From: Alistipes sp.
GTDB taxonomy: Bacteria > Bacteroidota > Bacteroidia > Bacteroidales > Rikenellaceae
Assembly: GCA_017629035.1 (NCBI GenBank)
Contig: JAGBXX010000034.1
Location: forward strand, 39,032 to 103,031
DNA length: 64,000 nucleotides
Reading direction: 5' to 3'
Part shown: positions 51,427 through 59,256 of the stretch, piece after piece
How positions within the stretch are numbered: position 1 is the stretch's first letter
How the letters are laid out: every line of letters begins with the position of its first letter
The notes under the pieces: generated by a model
What the model was told of the DNA's origin: nothing
The model's database searches: none
Seen by the model: the letters and a program-made list of their open reading frames with translations, nothing else
Program-made: the position numbers and the translations under genes

Positions 51427-52293
51427 CTACTTTTCATCTCCGCCACGAAGGGCTGCTGCCACCTGCTCCATAAGCCAACGAGGTGTCGACGTAGCACCAC
51501 AGATACCTACGCTCTCGGCACCCTCAAACCACTCGGCCTCGAGCTCCGAGGCCTCCTCGACCATATAGCAACGCTCGTTAGCCCTGCGGCAGACATCGCA
51601 CAGCACACGGCCATTTGAGGACTTGCGGCCCGACACGAAGATGACAACATCGACACTCTTCGAGAAGTCGGTGAGCAGCTGCTCACGGCCCGCAACACGT
51701 CGGCAGATAGTATCATCGAGCGTAACAGCATCAGCGCTCTTAGCACGGCGCATAATCACCTGGCCGAGGTGGTTAAAGAGGTCAATGCTCTGCGTGGTCT
51801 GCGATAGAAAGTATATAGGGCGGCTGAAGTCTACGGCATCGAGGTCTGCCTCGCTCTCCACAACCGTAACATCGTCACCGACCTGGCCCGTGAGTCCTAC
51901 AACCTCGGCATGGCCACGCTTACCAAGCAGCACCACCTGACCGCCAACGCTCTGCATCTTGTCGTAGGCCTCGCGCACACGGCGCTGAAGGCGTGCAACC
52001 ACAGGACACGTAGCATCGATAAGCTCGATACCCATACTCTTGGCCATCTCGTATGTACGTGGAGGCTCGCCATGGGCACGGATAAGGAGTGTTGCACCAC
52101 CGAGATTTGCGATATCCGAGTGTGTCACAGTGCGAAGACCCAAGGCCTCGAGGCGCTGCACCTCAACACGGTTGTGGACAATGTCGCCCAGCGAGCAGAC
52201 CTCGCCCAAGCGACTAAGTGCAGACTCTGCCTCGCCAATGGCACGCACTACACCAAAGCAGAAGCCCGAATTATCGTCAATAATAACACGCAT
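51427..52293 (-). CDS. ispH: IspH, 4-hydroxy-3-methylbut-2-enyl diphosphate reductase
   Basis: Last enzyme of the non-mevalonate isoprenoid pathway, an iron-sulfur protein that makes IPP and DMAPP. 288 residues. The three cluster cysteines are Cys12 (NSGFCFGV), Cys96 (DATCPVV) and Cys197 (DDTICRR); RAHGEPP and FLSQTTQS are also present. It lies ten bases after cmk, a pairing often seen in Bacteroidota. Confidence 0.96.
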   Translation of the reverse strand: MRVIIDDNSGFCFGVVRAIGEAESALSRLGEVCSLGDIVHNRVEVQRLEALGLRTVTHSDIANLGGATLLIRAHGEPPRTYEMAKSMGIELIDATCPVVARLQRRVREAYDKMQSVGGQVVLLGKRGHAEVVGLTGQVGDDVTVVESEADLDAVDFSRPIYFLSQTTQSIDLFNHLGQVIMRRAKSADAVTLDDTICRRVAGREQLLTDFSKSVDVVIFVSGRKSSNGRVLCDVCRRANERCYMVEEASELEAEWFEGAESVGICGATSTPRWLMEQVAAALRGGDEK

Positions 52294-52303
52294 AACCCCT
52301 CGA

Positions 52304-52999
52304 TTATTTTGCCACCGCCTCCTCGTAGCGCTCCATAAACCATGTCATCTGCTCCTCGACACTCATCTGCGAGTTATCCAAGACGATAGCATCGTCGGCC
52401 TTGCGCAGAGGCGAGATAGCACGGCTCATATCGGCCTTATCACGTGACACGACATTCTCGTAGATCTCCTCGAGCGTAACATTATCACCCTTGGCCGTAA
52501 GCTCCTTATATCGGCGCTCGGCACGCACCATAGGGTCGGCAGTCATGTATATCTTAAGCTCGGCATCGGGGAATACAACAGTGCCAATATCACGGCCATC
52601 CATGACAATACCACGGCGAAGACCCATCTCCTGCTGCATAGCTACAAGCTTTGAGCGCACCTCAGCAATAGAGCTCACAGCGCTCACGCAGTTGCTAACC
52701 TCGATGGTACGAATACGACCCTCGACCAGGTCGCCATTGACATATATATCCGAAGCACCACGCTCGGGATTAAAGCGGAAGTCGATGTTTATCTCACCAA
52801 GCATGCCGACCACACGCTCCTCGTCGACAATACCCGAGAGTATTGCTCCATGCTCAAGGGCATAGAGCGTAACGGCACGATACATCGCACCTGTGTCGAT
52901 GAAGATATACCCCAAGCGGGCAGCAATAGCCTTGGCAAACGTACTCTTGCCACACGACGAGTGACCGTCGATAGCAATAATAATCCTCTTATTGTTCAT
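52304..52999 (-). CDS. cmk: Cmk, cytidylate kinase
   Basis: Phosphorylates CMP and dCMP. From ATG at 52999 (frame open 22 codons upstream into the LysE gene) it has 231 residues. P-loop GHSSCGKST at 12-20, TGAMYRAVTLYAL, and DGRDIGTVVFPDAELKIYMTADPMVRAERR are textbook. The start lies one base before the upstream stop region, so it is coupled to the transporter gene. Confidence 0.95.
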   Translation of the reverse strand: MNNKRIIIAIDGHSSCGKSTFAKAIAARLGYIFIDTGAMYRAVTLYALEHGAILSGIVDEERVVGMLGEINIDFRFNPERGASDIYVNGDLVEGRIRTIEVSNCVSAVSSIAEVRSKLVAMQQEMGLRRGIVMDGRDIGTVVFPDAELKIYMTADPMVRAERRYKELTAKGDNVTLEEIYENVVSRDKADMSRAISPLRKADDAIVLDNSQMSVEEQMTWFMERYEEAVAK

Positions 53000-53000
53000 C

Positions 53001-53678
53001 TTACTTGATAATTGTTGAAAGGAGAGTGATAACGCCGAGCACACTGATAGTGATACCTGCAACACGATTTATCGTGAGCATGTGGCGTGGGCGAAATCGT
53101 TTTCTGAAAATATTGATAATCGAGGTGAGTGTAAACCACCACACCATAGCTCCCAGCAGGAAGCCCGCAATAACGAGCATGTTGCGCATCATGCGACCTA
53201 CCGAGGCAGCGCTAACCACCGACTCAGCGTCGGGAGCAATGCTGATATCGAGATTAAACATCGTGAAGAAGGCAAGGATGTAGGGGATGATGACAATGAA
53301 GTTGGCGAGCGTAACGCCAAACATTGAGCCGAAATCCTGCCATAGACGTGTCTGGCCAGCACGATTCTTGCGAATCTGAGGCACGGGATTCTGAAAAAAG
53401 ATGAAGATACCGATAATCACAACTATCGTACCACCCACAATCTGAATAATGGTGCTATACTCGTCGATATATGACTTGATAAGTGCATATACCGAGAATG
53501 CCAAAATCGCAAGCAGCGTATCGGCACACGCCACACCGAGGCCCGACATGATACCCGAGAGATGACCCTTGCTCAGCGTGCGCTGAATACAGAGCACAGC
53601 CACAGGGCCTACGGTCACCGACGAGGCAAGACCCACGCAAAGACCGCCAAAAAGTATTCTTAATATCTCAATAAACAT
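53001..53678 (-). CDS. LysE family translocator
   Basis: 225-residue membrane protein with six hydrophobic helices. The N-terminus ILFGGLCVGLASSVTVGPVAVLCIQRTLSKGHLSGIMSGLGVACADT matches LysE/RhtB exporters of amino acids or small metabolites, including the GP-x-x-x-x-x-I-Q motif. First gene of the long minus-strand run. The substrate is unknown. Confidence 0.88.
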   Translation of the reverse strand: MFIEILRILFGGLCVGLASSVTVGPVAVLCIQRTLSKGHLSGIMSGLGVACADTLLAILAFSVYALIKSYIDEYSTIIQIVGGTIVVIIGIFIFFQNPVPQIRKNRAGQTRLWQDFGSMFGVTLANFIVIIPYILAFFTMFNLDISIAPDAESVVSAASVGRMMRNMLVIAGFLLGAMVWWFTLTSIINIFRKRFRPRHMLTINRVAGITISVLGVITLLSTIIK

Positions 53679-53754
53679 CGTTAAATTCTACTTAATGTTA
53701 TCGTGGTGCAAGAGGGCAACGGCACATGCCTACACACCACAACATACCACGTTG

Positions 53755-53762
53755 CAAAGATA
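53755..53762 (-). promoter_or_regulatory. Possible -7 box of the LysE-cmk-ispH run
   Basis: TATCTTTG on the minus strand, 77 bases before the LysE-type start. No clear -33. Confidence 0.45.
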
Positions 53763-53846
53763 CAACCTTTTTGGCATATCTACCACACGATTTATCTCAA
53801 AAAATCAACATTTATCCTTTAGGATAGTTTTTTTACTGCCCGAATA

Positions 53847-53876
53847 TTGCTACTTGCGATAAAGTTTGTAACTTTA
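53847..53876 (+). promoter_or_regulatory. Promoter of the DUF3467 gene
   Basis: -33 TTG (53847-53849) and -7 TAACTTTA (53869-53876, one base off consensus), 19 bases between them. Confidence 0.6.
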
Positions 53877-53917
53877 CGCCACGAAGATGACAAAATAATT
53901 CAAAAAAGATTAATACT

Positions 53918-54223
53918 ATGAACGAAGTTAAGAAGCCAGGTATCGAGATTCAGCTCGACGAGCAGGTTGCTCAGGGCAACTACTGTAATCTCGCTATTAT
54001 CGCTCACTCTAATTCGGAGTTTATCCTCGATTTCGCAACCATGCTCCCAGGCCTTCCTAAGGCACGTGTTAAGAGCCGTGTAATCCTCACACCTGAGCAC
54101 GCAAAGCGCCTGCTGATGTCACTCCAGGAGAACATCACACGCTACGAGAGCAACATGGGCAAGATCAACATCCCAACTAAGCAGCCTATCCTCGATCCAT
54201 TCGGAGGCAAGGGCAACGCATAG
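53918..54223 (+). CDS. DUF3467 family protein
   Basis: 101-residue cytosolic protein of a short conserved family. The order of blocks is typical: a polar start (KKPGIEIQLDEQVAQG), YCNLAIIAHSNSEFILDFATMLPGLPKARVKSRVILTPEHAKRLLMSLQENI, and a Gly/Pro-rich tail. Function unknown. It is monocistronic with promoter and terminator and has the codon choice of a well-expressed gene. Confidence 0.88.
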   Translation: MNEVKKPGIEIQLDEQVAQGNYCNLAIIAHSNSEFILDFATMLPGLPKARVKSRVILTPEHAKRLLMSLQENITRYESNMGKINIPTKQPILDPFGGKGNA

Positions 54224-54249
54224 TCTAGAGATAGCGCACCTGTTCAGAA

Positions 54250-54288
54250 AAAAAGAGTAACTCAGCCCATGGCCGAGTTACTCTTTTT
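54250..54288 (+). terminator. Terminator of the DUF3467 gene
   Basis: 14-pair stem AAAAAGAGTAACTC/GAGTTACTCTTTTT, 11-base loop, then CTTTT, 27 bases after the stop. Confidence 0.9.
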
Positions 54289-54322
54289 CTTTTACTAATA
54301 TTTGATTATGAGCTGGTTACAT

Positions 54323-54344
54323 CAGAGTTAGAGAACTAACTCTG
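54323..54344 (-). terminator. Possible terminator of the 54 kb lipoprotein gene
   Basis: Nine-pair stem CAGAGTTAG/CTAACTCTG with a four-base loop, 30 bases after the minus-strand stop. No T-run follows, so it is a weak call. Confidence 0.4.
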
Positions 54345-54374
54345 TCCCTAATCTTTACTCCTTAAGTTTCCTAT

Positions 54375-56456
54375 TTACTCCACACGAGTAATCGTAGGCC
54401 TACACGCCGCAGACTCGGCAACGACCAACGATGCTGGCACATAGAGTGATGAACGAGTTGCGCTATTAAGCTCCTCAACAAGCGTGCGAAGCTCCTCGAT
54501 ATCGCTCTTATTCTCGGCTGTAGCACAAGCCAGGCTGCGGCCAATACCACCAATCTTACCGTTGGTATCTACGCAGTAAGCCAGAGCCGTCATAGCGACA
54601 TTCCACTCCGAGGTGTAGAAGCTATATGGCTGTGCCAGCTTACATGTTGCCCAATAGCCCGAAGCGAGTGTCCACAACTCGTTGTCTGGGTAGGCAACAA
54701 GACTCGTGCAATCACCCTCGAGCATGGTGGTAAAGAGCGTGCGGGCACTCTCGAGATCGGAGTACTTGACCACGACAATGGCCTTGCCTGCCGACATTGC
54801 AGCATTGCCAAAGATCGAGCCCGCCTCGTCATCACCCGAGTAGTAGCCCACAATCTCGACCTTTGGGGTTACGTCGCTAAGTGTCGAGGTGCGTGCCACG
54901 TTGTCAAACGTGAAGCTCTTGACGATCTTACCTGTGCGGCTATCCAGGGCGTAGATATAGGCCATGATATCAGTATCGGGCAGAAGTCCCGACACCATCA
55001 CGTTGCTCGTGCCGTTGTAGTAGTACTGATCGAGCACCTCGGCAATGGTTATGCTTGGATTGAAATCCTTAGAGCCCGCATAGTAGTAATCAAAGGCCTC
55101 CTGCTCCCAGGCCATATACTGCTCCTCGTTATACTCCGCAGGAACGCAAGCACCTGGAATATAGTAGATTGTAGGATCGGACGATGTGATATTCATATTG
55201 AAGCCATAGGGCGTAATACTGCTCACCGAGATCTGGAACTCCACCTCCTCGACATTGCCTCCGGGCAGCGTGCGGAAGGTCTTCATATATGCCTCGGTGG
55301 TGATACCGCCATCGTAGCCAAAGGCGATGATATAGTAGTCGGTATCTGCAGCAGGTAGCTTCATGGCGCTCGCTCCAGAGTGCTCAACAACACCCTTATC
55401 ATCGGCCATAACCTGCATCCAGCCACCCCACTGGTCAACAATCTGGTGCATAACCTCGTCAGCAGTAGAGCTACCATCCCAAGGCTGCACAAGTGCGCAG
55501 TAGAGCTCGTTGTTGTTAGATGGAGTGATGCGGAACGAGGCTTCCATCTGGCCAATATCCCACACCTCGATATCGAAGGTCATCTCCGACTTAGCAGCAC
55601 TCTGCGTAGTGTAGTTCGCCTTGCTGATATCCGTGCATATAACAATACCCTCAGAGTCCATGATAAGGCCCGCAACGAGGATTAGATAGTCGGTATTCTC
55701 GTTAAGTCCCGCAGCCTGAAGCTGAAGGCTACCCTGGTGGATAAGTGCCTCGATAATCTGCTCATCGGTATATCCAGCACCTCGATAAGCGTTGATATCC
55801 TGCTGGAAGAAGTACTCATAAAAATATCCCTCCGACATCTTATAACCATCCTCCGAGGTGACGTAGTAGTCGTAGGTCGCCTGAGGCATGGTGCAGAGAT
55901 ACCAGTATATCTCCTGATCCGAGGGCGTCACGCTGATAGTCACGCTATTGTCAACAACCTCGGTTGCCACCTCAAAGCTACAATTGCTCTTCTCCACAGC
56001 TAAGGTCTTGAATGCAACCTTCGTAAGCTCTGTGCAGGCCTCGTACTTGTCATCTACACCAAATACCAAGATATAGTACTCCGTATCGAGCGACAAGCCA
56101 GAGAAGGTAGCGCCCTCAATAGCACCATTATCCACCACCGAGGGCATATACTCTGCAAGAGTAAGACCCTTAGATGATGCCTCATCTGCAAGCTCCTGAA
56201 ACAGAGTAGCAATGACGAACTTCTCCTGCGTAAACTCATCGACCACGCTACGCTCCTCAACGACGCAGATATAGTCCGCAATCTCCTCAGAGGGAGCAAT
56301 GCTTACGGTAACGGTAGAGCGTGTAACACCGTCAATATTTACACGGAAATCAGGATGTGGTGTAGGGGGTGGCGGTGGGTCGACATCGACACCACAGGCA
56401 ACTACGATAACCATCGCAGCAACCATAGCCCACAATTTTGAAAATAGATTTCTCAT
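54375..56456 (-). CDS. Repeat lipoprotein, paralog 1 of 3
   Basis: 693-residue predicted surface lipoprotein (lipobox VVAC, Cys21; acidic and Pro-rich linker VDVDPPPPPTPHPD). Four beta-sandwich repeats of 110-135 residues follow, each with the pattern strand - xITPSxx - helical insert (such as FVIATLFQELADEASSKGLTLAEYMP) - DTEYYILVFGVD. The C-terminal module of about 160 residues begins VTPKVEIVGYYSGDDEAGSIFG and is shared with the next two genes. No BACON domain. The mature part is very acidic. I do not know the family; Fn3-like repeats in such proteins usually bind glycans or host proteins. Confidence 0.72.
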   Translation of the reverse strand: MRNLFSKLWAMVAAMVIVVACGVDVDPPPPPTPHPDFRVNIDGVTRSTVTVSIAPSEEIADYICVVEERSVVDEFTQEKFVIATLFQELADEASSKGLTLAEYMPSVVDNGAIEGATFSGLSLDTEYYILVFGVDDKYEACTELTKVAFKTLAVEKSNCSFEVATEVVDNSVTISVTPSDQEIYWYLCTMPQATYDYYVTSEDGYKMSEGYFYEYFFQQDINAYRGAGYTDEQIIEALIHQGSLQLQAAGLNENTDYLILVAGLIMDSEGIVICTDISKANYTTQSAAKSEMTFDIEVWDIGQMEASFRITPSNNNELYCALVQPWDGSSTADEVMHQIVDQWGGWMQVMADDKGVVEHSGASAMKLPAADTDYYIIAFGYDGGITTEAYMKTFRTLPGGNVEEVEFQISVSSITPYGFNMNITSSDPTIYYIPGACVPAEYNEEQYMAWEQEAFDYYYAGSKDFNPSITIAEVLDQYYYNGTSNVMVSGLLPDTDIMAYIYALDSRTGKIVKSFTFDNVARTSTLSDVTPKVEIVGYYSGDDEAGSIFGNAAMSAGKAIVVVKYSDLESARTLFTTMLEGDCTSLVAYPDNELWTLASGYWATCKLAQPYSFYTSEWNVAMTALAYCVDTNGKIGGIGRSLACATAENKSDIEELRTLVEELNSATRSSLYVPASLVVAESAACRPTITRVE

Positions 56457-56474
56457 AGACGAATCTTATTATTA

Positions 56475-56499
56475 AGGGCGTGCCCAAAGAACACGCCCT
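56475..56499 (-). terminator. Hairpin between lipoprotein paralogs 1 and 2
   Basis: AGGGCGTG/CACGCCCT stem with a nine-base loop, 25 bases after the stop of the 56524-58818 gene. On the minus strand the following bases are AT-rich but lack a T-run; it may only partly stop transcription into paralog 1, for which no separate promoter was found. Confidence 0.55.
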
Positions 56500-56523
56500 C
56501 GAATTACTATCTATATATACCTC

Positions 56524-58818
56524 TTAGAATGCGAAGCTCTTAACCACTGCAACGCTTACAAGGTCGCTTGCTGGACGCTCGAGAGCCTCAACAGCATGGT
56601 ATGTAACCTCGGCACCACGCAAAGGAGCAACCTCCTCGCTCCAGATGCACTCCATTGTTGGAGCAGCCACGTTGTAGTCAACAACGAGTGACTGACGCAT
56701 AGCCTGAGCTGCAGCGCCATTGCGCTCGTTTACATAGGCACGAAGCTCCTCGATATCGTCAACCTCGGTTGGGGTGATACCCATGCGTGCAACCTTACCC
56801 TCAGCGCCTGTTGCATCCTGAGCATACGACACGATAGACTGCTTGAGATCCCACTCAGCGATGAAGAACTCGTAAGGCACTGCGAGGTTTGTGATCTCGC
56901 TCCAGTAGCCACGGAACTCAGAGATGATGTAGCGGTCAGCCAAGGCGTTGATATCCTCGATAGCATCGGCAGAGATCGCTGTATAGAGTGCTGTAGCGCC
57001 ATCGATATTCTTGTGAGAAACAGCCACGATAGGCTTGCCGACAGTCATCGCTGCGTCGCCAAAGATTGTACCATTCTCATGGTCACCGTTGTAGACACCC
57101 AAGATCTCGATCTCAGGATTAACGCTACCTACTGAAGTTGTTGTAACAGTAGCATCCAAATCGAAGTAGCACTTAGCGAACTTACCAGTCTTAACGTCGA
57201 TAGCCAAAACATAGCCCATGTAGGTTGTATTAGGGTTGAGGTTAGCTACATAGAACTTAGCGCTACCATTGCGGTATGGGTAACCCTGCTGCTTGAGCTT
57301 GTCGAGAGCCTCCTGGTGAGTAAGACATGGGCTCTGACCCTCCATACACATCTGCATTACCAAGGCAAGCTGGTCGGCAGAAGCTGAGATAGCTGACTCT
57401 GGGTTGAAACCATCAGGATAAGCGATACCTGGCTGGTAGTAGATAGATGGGTCGCTTGACTCTACCTCGAATGTGAAGTCGTAAGGACCTACCTCAGTGA
57501 ACTTAAACTTGAACTCTGCGTTGTAAGGATCACCGTGCTCAGGAGTCTTGAACGATACATATACTGGAGCCGATGTGATAACACCAGGGTTAGTGTCATA
57601 CTCGCCAGTCTCCTCGTTCACAGTACCATAATTTGGGTTAGCCTCGAAGCTGAATGCTACGACGAAGTACTCAGTCTCGGCGATGTTCAACTCATAGCCA
57701 CTCAAATCAACAACACCACGGCTTGCATCACGAATAGCGATATTGCCACTCTCAGTCCAGTAGTAGAGATACTCCGAAATTGCTGCGTTAGCAATATCGA
57801 TTGGCTTCATACTCTTCTTCTTAGAGTCGATATAGCCGATGTAGTAGTAGTACTCAGCATTGAGATCCGATGGAGTGATCTTGATGTCAGCAGAGTAGTG
57901 CTCGATGTTTGTCACCTGGATGTCGAAAGCAAGGTCGCTCTCAGCAGCCTCACCAGAGTTGTAGCGCAACTCCTTAACCTCGGTAACAACAGCAACACCA
58001 TCGGCATCATACTGAACGCCAGCAACAAGGGCAGCATACTTAGTCTTAGGCTGGAGGCCTGAGGCGTTGAGTGTGCGGTAGCTCTTGTGGATAAGCTTAT
58101 CCTTGATCTCGTCGTCGCTCATACCCTGAGCCTTGAGAGTCTCGATCTCGGTGTTGAGATAGTTCTGGAAGAACTCCTTCTGTGTCCAGCCATACTCGCC
58201 ATCCTCGCTTGTGTATGTCTGCATCTCCTCGACAGCAACATTCACAAGATGCCATGTCTGGTTGAGATCAGATGGAGTAACGGTGATAGAGGCTGTTGTG
58301 AGGTATACCTCAGACTTAATGGTGAATGAACATGCTGACTGCTGAACATCCTTGGTCTTAAATCGTACGGCAGTGACATCGGTCGATGCAGCATACTCAG
58401 CCTGGGCATCAACACCAAACACGAGCAAGTAGTAGTTTGTATTCTGCGCAAGGCCCTTAACCTCGTGGTTCTCCAAGGCACCACGCTTAACAACCTCGGC
58501 CATATACTCTACGAATGTCTTGCCGTTAGCCTCAGCGTAGGCTGCGAACTCAGCATAGATCTTAACAATAATCTCAGCATCGGTAGCACACTGCTCAACA
58601 GTCACGGCAGGATATACCACTGACACGTAGTCAGCCTCGAGATTTGAAGGGGTAACATTTACAATTGCTGATGTGCGTGTAGTCTCCACAACAGAGGCCT
58701 CGAATGTAAGATCCTCTGTCTGTACTGGAGGTGTAGGCTCGTCGATAGGCTCCTTACAAGCAGTGAACGACACTGCAAAGAGCATCATGAGCGCCATCAA
58801 AAGGTTGATTTTTCTCAT
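56524..58818 (-). CDS. Repeat lipoprotein, paralog 2 of 3
   Basis: 764-residue lipoprotein (lipobox FTAC, Cys21, then KEPIDEP). The repeats line up with paralogs 1 and 3: repeat 1 has INVTPSNLEADYVSVVYPAV and NTNYYLLVFGVDAQ, repeat 2 ITVTPSDLNQTWHLVN, repeat 3 IKITPSDLNAEYYYYIGY with ETEYFVVAFSFEA, repeat 4 VESSDPSIYYQPGIAYPDGFN. The C-terminal module starts VNPEIEILGVYNGDHENGTIFG. It ends with an extra tail to VKSFAF. Longest of the three and the first to have a clear promoter after the 61 kb gene. Confidence 0.72.
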   Translation of the reverse strand: MRKINLLMALMMLFAVSFTACKEPIDEPTPPVQTEDLTFEASVVETTRTSAIVNVTPSNLEADYVSVVYPAVTVEQCATDAEIIVKIYAEFAAYAEANGKTFVEYMAEVVKRGALENHEVKGLAQNTNYYLLVFGVDAQAEYAASTDVTAVRFKTKDVQQSACSFTIKSEVYLTTASITVTPSDLNQTWHLVNVAVEEMQTYTSEDGEYGWTQKEFFQNYLNTEIETLKAQGMSDDEIKDKLIHKSYRTLNASGLQPKTKYAALVAGVQYDADGVAVVTEVKELRYNSGEAAESDLAFDIQVTNIEHYSADIKITPSDLNAEYYYYIGYIDSKKKSMKPIDIANAAISEYLYYWTESGNIAIRDASRGVVDLSGYELNIAETEYFVVAFSFEANPNYGTVNEETGEYDTNPGVITSAPVYVSFKTPEHGDPYNAEFKFKFTEVGPYDFTFEVESSDPSIYYQPGIAYPDGFNPESAISASADQLALVMQMCMEGQSPCLTHQEALDKLKQQGYPYRNGSAKFYVANLNPNTTYMGYVLAIDVKTGKFAKCYFDLDATVTTTSVGSVNPEIEILGVYNGDHENGTIFGDAAMTVGKPIVAVSHKNIDGATALYTAISADAIEDINALADRYIISEFRGYWSEITNLAVPYEFFIAEWDLKQSIVSYAQDATGAEGKVARMGITPTEVDDIEELRAYVNERNGAAAQAMRQSLVVDYNVAAPTMECIWSEEVAPLRGAEVTYHAVEALERPASDLVSVAVVKSFAF

Positions 58819-59170
58819 AGTTTAGTTAGTTGTATTAGTTTATAAATTAATTGTTTACACCTCGTTCGTGGCACAATACCCGCCATAGTCCCGCAGTGGG
58901 TAGGCATAAAGCACCATTTCTCCAATACAAAAGTATATTTTTTTAGGCGTACTGCCAAATTTTTCAGGGATAATTTACGTCGAGAAGATAAACTGATGAC
59001 GTGAGTTAGAGGGGGTTAGACGAGGATAGGGCATGATGTGTATTAATGAGTTAAAATGGGTTTCGATGTTTTAGTAGTGGCATAGCAACACATCTGACCC
59101 ATAGAGACACAAAGTATTCCTTCGATCAACAAGAGGGTAATTGGTAGTAGCCGCAACGCTCGGCAAAAAA
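58819..59170. other. Intergene upstream of lipoprotein paralog 2
   Basis: Holds the promoter at 58928-58959. From 58960 to 59170 I see no gene, repeat or RNA structure. The far end leads into the 3' element of the next gene. Confidence 0.6.
58928..58959 (-). promoter_or_regulatory. Promoter of lipoprotein paralog 2
   Basis: -7 box TACTTTTG (58928-58935) and -33 box TTTG (58956-58959) on the minus strand, 20 bases between them. It gives a leader of about 105 bases. Confidence 0.72.
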
Positions 59171-59256
59171 AAATGCGGATGGGCTGTACTTTGACGTACT
59201 GCCCATTCGCATTTAGTTTTTGATAGCGGCAGCAGATGCTGCCTTATCGTGGAAAA
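59171..59256 (-). repeat. 3'-end palindromic element, copy C
   Basis: Follows directly on the stop codon of the 59257-61455 gene. Hairpin arms are 59171-59184 and 59201-59214 with inner GTAC pairs, and a T-run follows the hairpin on the minus strand. The core (GGATGGG..GTAC....GTAC..CCCATTC) equals that of copies A and B, but the outer arms are AAATGC/GCATTT instead of AACTCCT/AGGAGTT. The flank GCAGATxxTGCCTTATC..AAAATTAC also matches. Confidence 0.75.
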
